A DNA stretch of 64,000 bases, taken from NCBI GenBank assembly GCA_025964775.1, contig JAOPYE010000014.1:1-64000 (forward strand). The letters are read 5' to 3'. The stretch is from Marmoricola sp. (GTDB lineage Bacteria; Actinomycetota; Actinomycetes; Propionibacteriales; Nocardioidaceae). The position numbers and the translations under genes were made by a program. Below, in pieces: positions 18,514-25,018 of this stretch. The stretch's first letter is position 1. Each line of letters starts with the position of its first letter. Below the pieces are notes generated by a model. That model did no database searches, had not been told where the DNA came from, and was given only the letters and a program-made list of their open reading frames with translations.

Positions 18514-20028
18514 GCGGGCGGTCCACACCCTGCCGGACCTGGTGACGCGAGTCCCGCGGGCGCCGATGATCAGCAGGCACTTCATGTCGATGGTGTCGGC
18601 CTCCAGCTCGGCCAGCGTTGTCACGGTCAGGGACTCGCCGGCGCGACCGACGTCGCGACCGACGACCACCGGCGTGTCAGCCGAGCGCACCTCGAGCAGC
18701 AGCTTCTGGGCCTCGGCGACCTGGGTCGTACGCGACCGCGAGGCCGGGTTGTAGATCGCCAGGACCAGGTCGGCCTCGGCGATCGCGCGCAGGCGCGTCT
18801 CGATCACCGGCCATCCCTTGAGCCGGTCCGACAGGCTCATCACCGCGAAGTCGCCGCCGATCGGTGCCCCGGCCCGCGCGGCGACAGCCTGCACCGCGCT
18901 GATCCCCGGCACGACCCGGATCGGTACGTCGGCGTACGCCGGGTCCTCGGCCGCTTCGAAGACCGCAGCAGCCATCCCGAAGACGCCGGCGTCCCCGCCG
19001 GAGACGACCGCGACCCGCTCGCCGGCGAGCGCCAGGTCGAGCGCGAACCGGGCCCGGTCGACCTCGACGGTGTTGCCGGACGCGTGCCTGCTCAGCCCGA
19101 TCCGCTGGGGTACCCGGTCGACGTACGGGGCGTAGCCGACGACGTGGTCGACCTCGGCGAGCACGGCTGTGGCTTCGGGTGTCAGCCAGGCTTCGGGGCC
19201 CGGGCCGAGGCCGACGACGACGAGCTCAGCGGCGGTGCCAGGGTTTCGAGACAGGCGCTGCGCGCCTTCCTCAACCACCGAAACAGCACGCCGTCCGCCC
19301 GGGGTGTCGGCGACCGAGTCGCCGGGCACCACGATCAGGGAGAAGTACGGCACCGTCTCGGGGTCGACGTCGCGCACCGGGAGCCAGCGCTGCTCGGGCA
19401 TCGAGGCACGTTCGACGTACATGGCGTGGTCGAGCCGCCCGGCCTGCTCCAGGGCCGAGCGCACCCGGGGAAACGTGCGTCCGAGCTTCATGATGATCGC
19501 GCCCTGGGTGTCGGCCAGGCGCCGGGCGAGCTCGGCCTCGGGCAGCGTGCCGGGCAGGATCGTCAGCACGTCGGTCTGCCGGACCAGCGGCGTCGCGACG
19601 CTTGCCGTGGCGGCCGCGAACGACGGCACGCCCGGAACGATCTCGGTGGGGAAGCGGCCGCTCAGCCGGTCGTGCATGTACATGAACGAGCCGTAGAAAA
19701 GCGGGTCACCCTCGGCCAGCAGGACGACGGTTCGTCCGGCTTCGAGGTGGACGGCGAGCCGCTCGGAGCTCGCTTCGTAGAACTCGGCCATCGCGCCGGC
19801 GTACCCGCCCGGGTGGTCCGGCAGGCCCGTGGTCACGGGGTAGACGAGGTTCTCCTCGATCAGGCCGTGCGGGATGAGGTCGGCAGCGATCCGGCGGGCG
19901 TTCGACTCCTTGCCGACGCCCGAGTGGTAGGCGATCACGTCTGCCGCGCCGATCAACCGGGCTGCCTTGAGCGTGGTCAGTTCGGGATCGCCGGGACCCA
20001 CCCCGACGCCGTACAGGCGCCCGGTCAC
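18502..20028 (-). CDS. cobIJ: CobI-CobJ bifunctional precorrin-2 C20 / precorrin-3B C17 methyltransferase
   Basis: This 508-residue fusion has CobI in residues 1-235 (YGVGVGPGDPELTTLKA start, LAEGDPLFYGSFMY, VPGVPSF). CobJ occupies about 262-508 (VVGLGPG start, VVSGGDAGVFGMA, VPGISAVQAVAARAGAP, IYNPASRSR). CobI methylates C20; CobJ methylates C17 with ring contraction. Such fusions occur in mycobacteria. The linker residues 250-263 (VVEEGAQRLSRNPG) are encoded by a copy of the dispersed palindrome. The GTG start overlaps the cobH stop by four bases. Confidence 0.95.
   Translation of the reverse strand: MTGRLYGVGVGPGDPELTTLKAARLIGAADVIAYHSGVGKESNARRIAADLIPHGLIEENLVYPVTTGLPDHPGGYAGAMAEFYEASSERLAVHLEAGRTVVLLAEGDPLFYGSFMYMHDRLSGRFPTEIVPGVPSFAAATASVATPLVRQTDVLTILPGTLPEAELARRLADTQGAIIMKLGRTFPRVRSALEQAGRLDHAMYVERASMPEQRWLPVRDVDPETVPYFSLIVVPGDSVADTPGGRRAVSVVEEGAQRLSRNPGTAAELVVVGLGPGPEAWLTPEATAVLAEVDHVVGYAPYVDRVPQRIGLSRHASGNTVEVDRARFALDLALAGERVAVVSGGDAGVFGMAAAVFEAAEDPAYADVPIRVVPGISAVQAVAARAGAPIGGDFAVMSLSDRLKGWPVIETRLRAIAEADLVLAIYNPASRSRTTQVAEAQKLLLEVRSADTPVVVGRDVGRAGESLTVTTLAELEADTIDMKCLLIIGARGTRVTRSGRVWTARSVG
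19242..19279 (+). repeat. Dispersed palindrome (family A) in the CobI-CobJ linker
   Basis: GGTTTCGAGACAGGCGC-TGC-GCGCC-TTCCTCAACCACC: flanks GGTTTCGAGAC and TCCTCAACCACC around a GGCGC/GCGCC hairpin. It is the best-preserved coding copy, and its minus-strand reading is in frame with both flanking enzyme domains. Confidence 0.85.
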
Positions 20029-20693
20029 TCCCGCTCCTGGGCGAGGGCGTTCAGTGCGGAGGCAGCGATCGCCGAGCCACCGCGACGACCACGCACCGTC
20101 AGGAACGGGAGGTCGATGCCGTGCTCGACGGCGAACGAGGCCAGCGCGTCCTTGGACTCTGCGGCGCCGATGAAGCCGACCGGGACACCGATGATCGCGG
20201 CCGGACGTGGCGCCCCTGCCAGGATCATCTCGAGCAGGTGGAACAGCGCGGTGGGTGCGTTGCCGATCGCGATGACGGACCCGGCGAGCCGGTCGCCCCA
20301 GAGCGCGAGCGCGGCTGCCGATCGGGTGGTGCCGAAGTCGCGGGCGATGTCGGGCACGCGGGGGTCGCGCAGCAGGCACAGCACGTCGTTCCCGCGCGGC
20401 AGACGAGCCCGGGTCACACCGGAGGCGACCATGTGGGCGTCGGTGAGGATCGGCGCCCCGGCGTTCAGGGCGGCGCGCGCGGCAGGGACCAGGTCGTCGT
20501 GGATCAGCAGGTCGGCAGCCAGGTCCGTCTGGCCGCTGCCGTGCACCATCCGTACGGCGACCCGTTCGGCGTTCGCGGGAAGGTGCGCCAGATCGGTCTC
20601 GCGGCGAATGGTCGCGAACGATGCGCGGTAGATCGCGGCGCCGTCGTCGACGTAGTCGTAGCGCCGTGGCGGCCGTGCACTGATCAGGTCCAT
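20025..20693 (-). CDS. cobH: Precorrin-8X methylmutase CobH
   Basis: This 222-residue enzyme moves the C11 methyl to C12, giving hydrogenobyrinate. The catalytic histidine is His51 in VRMVHGSGQTD. GAPILTDAHMVASGV, AIGNAPTALFHLLE and GVPVGFIGAAESK follow, all family signatures. The start ATG at 20693 has GAGGAGAG upstream; a longer frame runs through the riboswitch and its repeat and is rejected. cobH-cobIJ is a two-gene unit under the riboswitch. Confidence 0.95.
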   Translation of the reverse strand: MDLISARPPRRYDYVDDGAAIYRASFATIRRETDLAHLPANAERVAVRMVHGSGQTDLAADLLIHDDLVPAARAALNAGAPILTDAHMVASGVTRARLPRGNDVLCLLRDPRVPDIARDFGTTRSAAALALWGDRLAGSVIAIGNAPTALFHLLEMILAGAPRPAAIIGVPVGFIGAAESKDALASFAVEHGIDLPFLTVRGRRGGSAIAASALNALAQERE

Positions 20694-20740
20694 CGTCTCT
20701 CCTCGGGGTTCTCGCCCCTCTCGGTGACAACGACGGGTGG

Positions 20741-20872
20741 CCAGTGTCTGGCTGGGCCGGTGTCGAGACGCAAGCTGTGCAAGCTCCTCAACCACCAATG
20801 GGCCTCACAGTGGCGGAACCGCCCCGGACTCGCACCGGGTTCCTGTTCCACTCGTCGAGGCCGTCAGCCTAG
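20741..20872 (-). ncRNA. Cobalamin riboswitch upstream of cobH, with inserted palindrome
   Basis: Minus strand: GTGGAACAGGAACCCGGTGC, GAGTCCGGGGCGGTTCCGCC, ACTGTGA (B12-box region), then a 38-base family A repeat, then AGCCAGACACTGGCC at the 3' side. Core elements are intact. The repeat replaces the variable peripheral stem between ACTGTGA and the 3' CAGACACTGGCC element. The cobG stop codon lies in its 5' edge. Confidence 0.9.
20759..20796 (+). repeat. Dispersed palindrome (family A) inside the cobH riboswitch
   Basis: GGTGTCGAGACGCAAGC-TGT-GCAAGC-TCCTCAACCACC. The flanks match the family. The inner GCAAGC...GCTTGC-type arms differ from the GGCGC copies, so the stem is conserved in form rather than sequence. 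Its nearest relative is the copy in the cobN riboswitch (24914-24950). Confidence 0.88.
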
Positions 20873-21730
20873 GTGACCACCATCGGCCACGACGAGCCCG
20901 CTCCAGGGTGAGACGACGAGCAGGTCCCCGGGCGTCACCTCGGCCAGCGCGGCCAGCACCTCAGCGGTGATCACGCCGTCGGGGACCTCGAGGTGCTGGC
21001 CACCGTCGAACGGGCCGAACGGCAGCGGGCCGGCGTTGCGCAAGGTCCGGGGATCGCGGGTCCCGCTGAGCATCGGGGTGCTCAGCTCGTCGACGTGCCA
21101 GGCCGCGTTCGGGCCCTCGCCGCGGCGCGTCAGGAAGTCGTGGGCTAGGGCCACCAGCCGTGCCGGTACGTCGTCGAGCGGGACGACGTCGCCCCAGCCC
21201 TCGCTCCCGGCGCGCAGCTGGGCGTGCTGTTCGCCGACCGCCATCGCGCCGAGGTCGAGGGTGCGGCCCTGGAGGTCACCGCGGCCGTCGTCGAGCACGA
21301 CCAGGAACCGTCCGGGGAGGGCGGCCAGAGCCGGCGCGGCACACAGCAGGTCGTCGAACGCGCGCGCGACCGGCCGAAGGTCGGCGAGCCCTCCGCTGAG
21401 ACCGGAGAGCGGCGAGCGCATCACGTTGCGCACCAGCTCGTGGTCGGCGTGCGGGAGCAGGCCGGTGGCCGCGATCGCGTCGGTGACCTCGGCGGGCAGC
21501 GCACCGTCGGTGAGCGGCAGGCCCCGGAGCTGGAGGTTCGCCCGGCCTGTCGTGTGGAGGTGGCCGTCGCCGAACCGCGTGGCCATCTGCGACAGCGCCA
21601 CGAGCTGGTGGTGAGCGATCTCGCCGCCGATCAGCCGGAGCCGGACCAGTGCTCCGTCCTCGGCCGGCCACGGCCGGGACACGCCCGGGCAGAGGTCGCC
21701 GCGGGTGCGGGGGGCCGGAGACGGGTTCAC
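20864..21730 (-). CDS. cobG: CobG-like precorrin-3B synthase, C-terminally truncated
   Basis: This 288-residue protein of the sulfite/nitrite reductase superfamily has an N-terminal ferredoxin-like half-domain (about 15-75, TGRANLQLRGLP), the segment RNVMRSPLSGLSGGLADLRP, and a second ferredoxin-like half-domain (about 225-280) ending at VVSPWSGLVVADGG. The [4Fe-4S]/siroheme half that normally follows is absent. Only isolated cysteines remain (DLCPG and LLCAA), with no CxnC pairs. The gene stops where the cobH riboswitch begins, leaving no room for the missing part. It may be a decaying gene or a cofactor-free variant. GTG start, 16 bases after the membrane-protein gene upstream. Confidence 0.85.
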   Translation of the reverse strand: MNPSPAPRTRGDLCPGVSRPWPAEDGALVRLRLIGGEIAHHQLVALSQMATRFGDGHLHTTGRANLQLRGLPLTDGALPAEVTDAIAATGLLPHADHELVRNVMRSPLSGLSGGLADLRPVARAFDDLLCAAPALAALPGRFLVVLDDGRGDLQGRTLDLGAMAVGEQHAQLRAGSEGWGDVVPLDDVPARLVALAHDFLTRRGEGPNAAWHVDELSTPMLSGTRDPRTLRNAGPLPFGPFDGGQHLEVPDGVITAEVLAALAEVTPGDLLVVSPWSGLVVADGGHLG

Positions 21731-21746
21731 CCCGACATTGTGCCGG

Positions 21747-24128
21747 TCAGTACCCGTAGCCGTGGATCGCCAGGATCAGGCTGATCACGAGCACACCGGC
21801 GCCCGCGAACTGGAGCTCCCACGAGGTGGCCGGCCGCGGGTGCTCCTCGTCGCGGAAGGTCTGCAGCGAGCCGAGGACCGCGGGGGCCAGGCCGGCGGCC
21901 ACGAACGCGATGCGCAGGACGGTCAGGTGACTGGAGCTGCCCGAGATCGCGATGGCGACCAGCACCGTTCCACCGATGACCAGCGCCAGGATCTGGGTGA
22001 TGCCGGTCGGGAACGGCACCTTCGCCGGAAGGGTGAAGCCGGTGCGGTAGCGCACCTGTCCCATCAGGTCAGGCAGGGCGAAGAGCAGGACGCCGGCGTA
22101 CCACTGCCAGCAACCGCCGATCAGGACGTGGCCGAGGAAGGCGAACACGGCGACCCGTACGGCGATCCCGGCGATCTCGGCGCTCAGCGCGGGCTCCGGC
22201 ATCTCCTCGGGGACCGACGTGTGCCGCAGCCGCTCGGGGTACCAGAGGTCGGCCAGGTGCTCGAGCAGCACCCGTAGTCCGATCGCGAACCCGGCGATCA
22301 CGCCGATCGTGCCCGCGTGCGCGGGGATTCCGGTGGCCTGGCCGGCGAAGCCGTCCATCGCTGCCGCGATCGCGCGCGCCACCCAGCCGCAGATCACGGC
22401 GGTGATGAGGACGTCGCCGAGCCGGTCCCAGCCGTAGCGCAGGTCCAGGTCCCCCGAACGGCGCAGCGGCCGGATCAGCGTCGCGATCAGCGGGAGCCCG
22501 GTCCACAGGAAGCCGACCAGCAGGATCACGGCGGCGCCGTGCGACGTCAGGTGTCCGGCGACGAGCAGCCCGAAGAACAGCGAGGCCATGAAACCGGCGA
22601 CGGCATCGAACGCCGCCACGAACACGATCAGGGCCAGCAGGCCGGACGTCGGCGGGAGTGCGTGGCCATGGGTCTGGTGGGCGGCGGTGATGCCGAGGGC
22701 GACGCCACCGATCGGCATCAGCCACCACAGCGAGCCGAAGATCGCGCGGATCACGGTGCCGTCGATCGCGAGCCGACCGAAGAACGGCGACCAGCGGGCG
22801 ATGTACGGCGGTGCGGTCCGGCTCCAGAAGTCCGTGGCGTCGTGCCCGAAGGCTTCCCAGCTCGGCGAGTGGTCACCGCGACCGACGCGCTCGATCAGCG
22901 CACCGTTGATCTCTCCGGCCGGCTCGACGCTGTCGCTGAAGGCCGCCGAGGAACCCACCAGGAACCGCGACAGCGGACGCGGACGTGCGACCGAGACGAC
23001 TGCCAGGGCGAGGACGAGCAGCACCAGCAGGTTGCTCAGGCCGTTCGAGCCGAGCCCGCCGCTTGCGTGCCCCGGCCTGGGCGTCGGGTGCTGGACCGGG
23101 GTCGGTGTGGCGCTCGGCGTCGGGGTCGCCGTCGGGGTGGGCGTCGGGGTCCCCACTGCCGGCGCTGCCTTGACGCTCAGCGTGGACGAGGAGGTTCCCG
23201 AGATCTTGTCCGGGTGTGCCAGGTCGATCGCCCGCGCGACGATCCGGTGCTGGCCCACGGCGAGCGCCGTCGGCAGGGTGCACGACCAGGACGTGCCGCT
23301 GGTGGTGCAGGAGGTCGTCGGGTGGGCCCAGTCCAAGTTCTTCGGCGGGTCGACGAGCAGCTGGATCCGCTGCCCGGAGCCGCTCGCCGTACCCGTGATC
23401 CTGACCGGTTGCTGGCCGACCTTGACGCTGGCCGGACCGCTGATCGAGGGTGCTCCGGGAGCGGCGATCCCCAGCACCTGGACGCTGGCCGACCCGGAGC
23501 GCGATGTCCCGGATCCGGACTCGGACACCCTGATCGAGTACGTGCCGGGCACGCCTGCCGACGAGCTCAGCGCACAGGTGAACGTGCTGCCGGAGGTGCT
23601 GCAGGGCGTCCCGCTCTGGCCGAGGACCACGCTGCCGCCGGTCGTGACCGTCGCCTGGACGTGGAAGTCGTTCAGACCGCTGATGTGGTCGTAGCTTCCG
23701 CTGACCGTGAACGGCTGACCCGCCTGCACGGAGCCGCTCGACCCGCGGACGCCGAAGTTGCTCGACACCGAGGCGGACGCGGAGGAGGAGCGGGTCTGGC
23801 CGCCGCCGCTGGCCCGCGCGCTGACCGTGACGGACCCCGGGCTCAGGTACCGGCCGCTGCCCAGGCTGCACCGCCAGGGGCCGAGGCCGTTGATCGCGCC
23901 TGCGGGTCGGCACGACAGCGAGCCGCTCGCGCCCGGGTTGGAGATCGAGGCGGACAGCGTGCTGTGATCGAGGTTGTTGAAGATGACCAGCGAGAACGGG
24001 TGCGGCTGTCCCGAGTAGCTCGTGGAGGACAGGAAGATCGCCGGGCTCTGCGTCGCCGCCGAGGCGGTGGTCGGCACGCCGATCACCACTGCCGCGGCGA
24101 GGAGGAGTCCCGCGAGCGTCCGGTTCAT
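21747..24128 (-). CDS. Large secreted-domain plus polytopic membrane protein (unrecognised)
   Basis: This 793-residue protein has a Sec signal peptide (1-25, ending TASAA) followed by about 320 residues of Ser/Thr/Gly-rich Ig-like beta domains with paired cysteines. A proline-threonine linker (repeats of TPTPT/ATPTP, near 330-360), a transmembrane helix near 375, and a C-terminal region of some 9-10 hydrophobic helices complete it. I recognise no family. It lies between cobN and cobG, immediately upstream of cobG in the same direction, so it may be co-transcribed with cobalamin genes; a role in metal or corrinoid traffic is only a guess. The start is the ATG with AAAGGGA upstream. Confidence 0.8.
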   Translation of the reverse strand: MNRTLAGLLLAAAVVIGVPTTASAATQSPAIFLSSTSYSGQPHPFSLVIFNNLDHSTLSASISNPGASGSLSCRPAGAINGLGPWRCSLGSGRYLSPGSVTVSARASGGGQTRSSSASASVSSNFGVRGSSGSVQAGQPFTVSGSYDHISGLNDFHVQATVTTGGSVVLGQSGTPCSTSGSTFTCALSSSAGVPGTYSIRVSESGSGTSRSGSASVQVLGIAAPGAPSISGPASVKVGQQPVRITGTASGSGQRIQLLVDPPKNLDWAHPTTSCTTSGTSWSCTLPTALAVGQHRIVARAIDLAHPDKISGTSSSTLSVKAAPAVGTPTPTPTATPTPSATPTPVQHPTPRPGHASGGLGSNGLSNLLVLLVLALAVVSVARPRPLSRFLVGSSAAFSDSVEPAGEINGALIERVGRGDHSPSWEAFGHDATDFWSRTAPPYIARWSPFFGRLAIDGTVIRAIFGSLWWLMPIGGVALGITAAHQTHGHALPPTSGLLALIVFVAAFDAVAGFMASLFFGLLVAGHLTSHGAAVILLVGFLWTGLPLIATLIRPLRRSGDLDLRYGWDRLGDVLITAVICGWVARAIAAAMDGFAGQATGIPAHAGTIGVIAGFAIGLRVLLEHLADLWYPERLRHTSVPEEMPEPALSAEIAGIAVRVAVFAFLGHVLIGGCWQWYAGVLLFALPDLMGQVRYRTGFTLPAKVPFPTGITQILALVIGGTVLVAIAISGSSSHLTVLRIAFVAAGLAPAVLGSLQTFRDEEHPRPATSWELQFAGAGVLVISLILAIHGYGY

Positions 24129-24264
24129 CTGATCCCTTTGCGGTCGAGAAGTCATGGGTGCAGGACGATCTTCGCGCGTCCGAAGGCCCTACCGTCCCAT
24201 TTCCGCGCTTGCCGTGGTGCGTAATTGGCGCGAGCTGTCGGCGATGATCACCTGCATGCGCGCG

Positions 24265-24825
24265 ATGAGTGAGCTGGAATGGCCGAAGCAGACCGAACGA
24301 CTGAGGCTGCGCCCGACCGTCGAGGCCGACCTGGACGCCCTGTGGGCGATTCGGCGGCAGGAGTCCGTCGGCCGCTGGATGACCGAGTCGTCGCAGGACC
24401 GCGACGCGTTCCACGCCCGGCTGATGGTGCCCGACCACCTGGCCAAGACGATCACCCTCGAGCTCGAGGGACGGATCATCGGCGACCTGATGATCGCGGT
24501 CGAGGACGCCTGGTCCCAGGGCGAGGTGCGCGATCAGGCCCGGGGCGTCCAGGCCGAGCTGGGGTGGTGCCTGGACCCCGCGGTCGAAGGTCACGGCTAC
24601 GGCACCGAAGCAGCCACCGAGCTCATCCGGATCTGCTTCGCCGAGCTGGGTCTGCGCAGGGTGACCGCGGCGTGCTTCGCCGACAACGAACCCTCGTGGC
24701 GGTTGATGGAGAGGATCGGGATGCGGCGCGAGGCGCACAACGTCGCGGACTCGCTGCACCGCGACGGTCGGTGGCTGGACGGGTTCGTCTACGCCGTGTT
24801 GCACGACGAGTGGCCGGCGTCGTAG
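24265..24825 (+). CDS. GNAT N-acetyltransferase (RimJ/RimL type)
   Basis: This 186-residue GNAT has ERLRLRPTVEADLDAL at the N-terminus, the acetyl-CoA loop region PAVEGHGYGTEAATELI (Q/RxxGxG/A variant GHGYGT), and the C-terminal ACFADNEPSWRLMERIGMR, typical of enzymes acetylating N-termini or small amines. The substrate is unknown. Upstream in-frame ATG codons at 24244 and 24256 are possible; the chosen one begins the conserved domain. It stands alone before the cobN riboswitch. Confidence 0.82.
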   Translation: MSELEWPKQTERLRLRPTVEADLDALWAIRRQESVGRWMTESSQDRDAFHARLMVPDHLAKTITLELEGRIIGDLMIAVEDAWSQGEVRDQARGVQAELGWCLDPAVEGHGYGTEAATELIRICFAELGLRRVTAACFADNEPSWRLMERIGMRREAHNVADSLHRDGRWLDGFVYAVLHDEWPAS

Positions 24826-24839
24826 CGGTAGCCCGGCTG

Positions 24840-24971
24840 TACTCTGGGCGCTCACGTCCTGTGGAACAGGAACCCGGTGCAAGCCCGGGGCGGTTCCGCC
24901 ACTGTGAAGCCTCGGTGCTGAGGAGCTTGCGCTGCAAGCGTCTCGACACCCGGCTCAGCCAGACACTGGCC
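24840..24971 (+). ncRNA. Cobalamin riboswitch and promoter upstream of cobN
   Basis: A TACTCT hexamer (24840-24845) is a plausible -10 box. Then come GTGGAACAGGAACCCGGTGC, AAGCCCGGGGCGGTTCCGCC and ACTGTGA, a 37-base family A palindrome, and the closing AGCCAGACACTGGCC. The core is nearly identical to that of the cobH riboswitch, so the two are recent duplicates or co-evolved. About 50 bases later comes the cobN ATG with AGGAGG. Confidence 0.92.
24914..24950 (-). repeat. Dispersed palindrome (family A) inside the cobN riboswitch
   Basis: GGTGCTGAGGAGCTTGC-GCT-GCAAGCGTCTCGACACC on the plus strand: the GCTTGC/GCAAGC stem is exact. It occupies the same structural position, with the same orientation relative to the RNA, as the copy in the cobH riboswitch. 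Confidence 0.88.
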
Positions 24972-25018
24972 ACGGGACGACCTACGACGAGGGGCGAGAA
25001 CCCTTCAGGAGGCTCTCG

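Noticed and set aside
20864-20875. Frameshift as the cause of the short CobG
   Set aside because: The next bases are riboswitch core, and no frame there encodes the missing cysteine motifs, so the end is a real loss rather than a single-base error.
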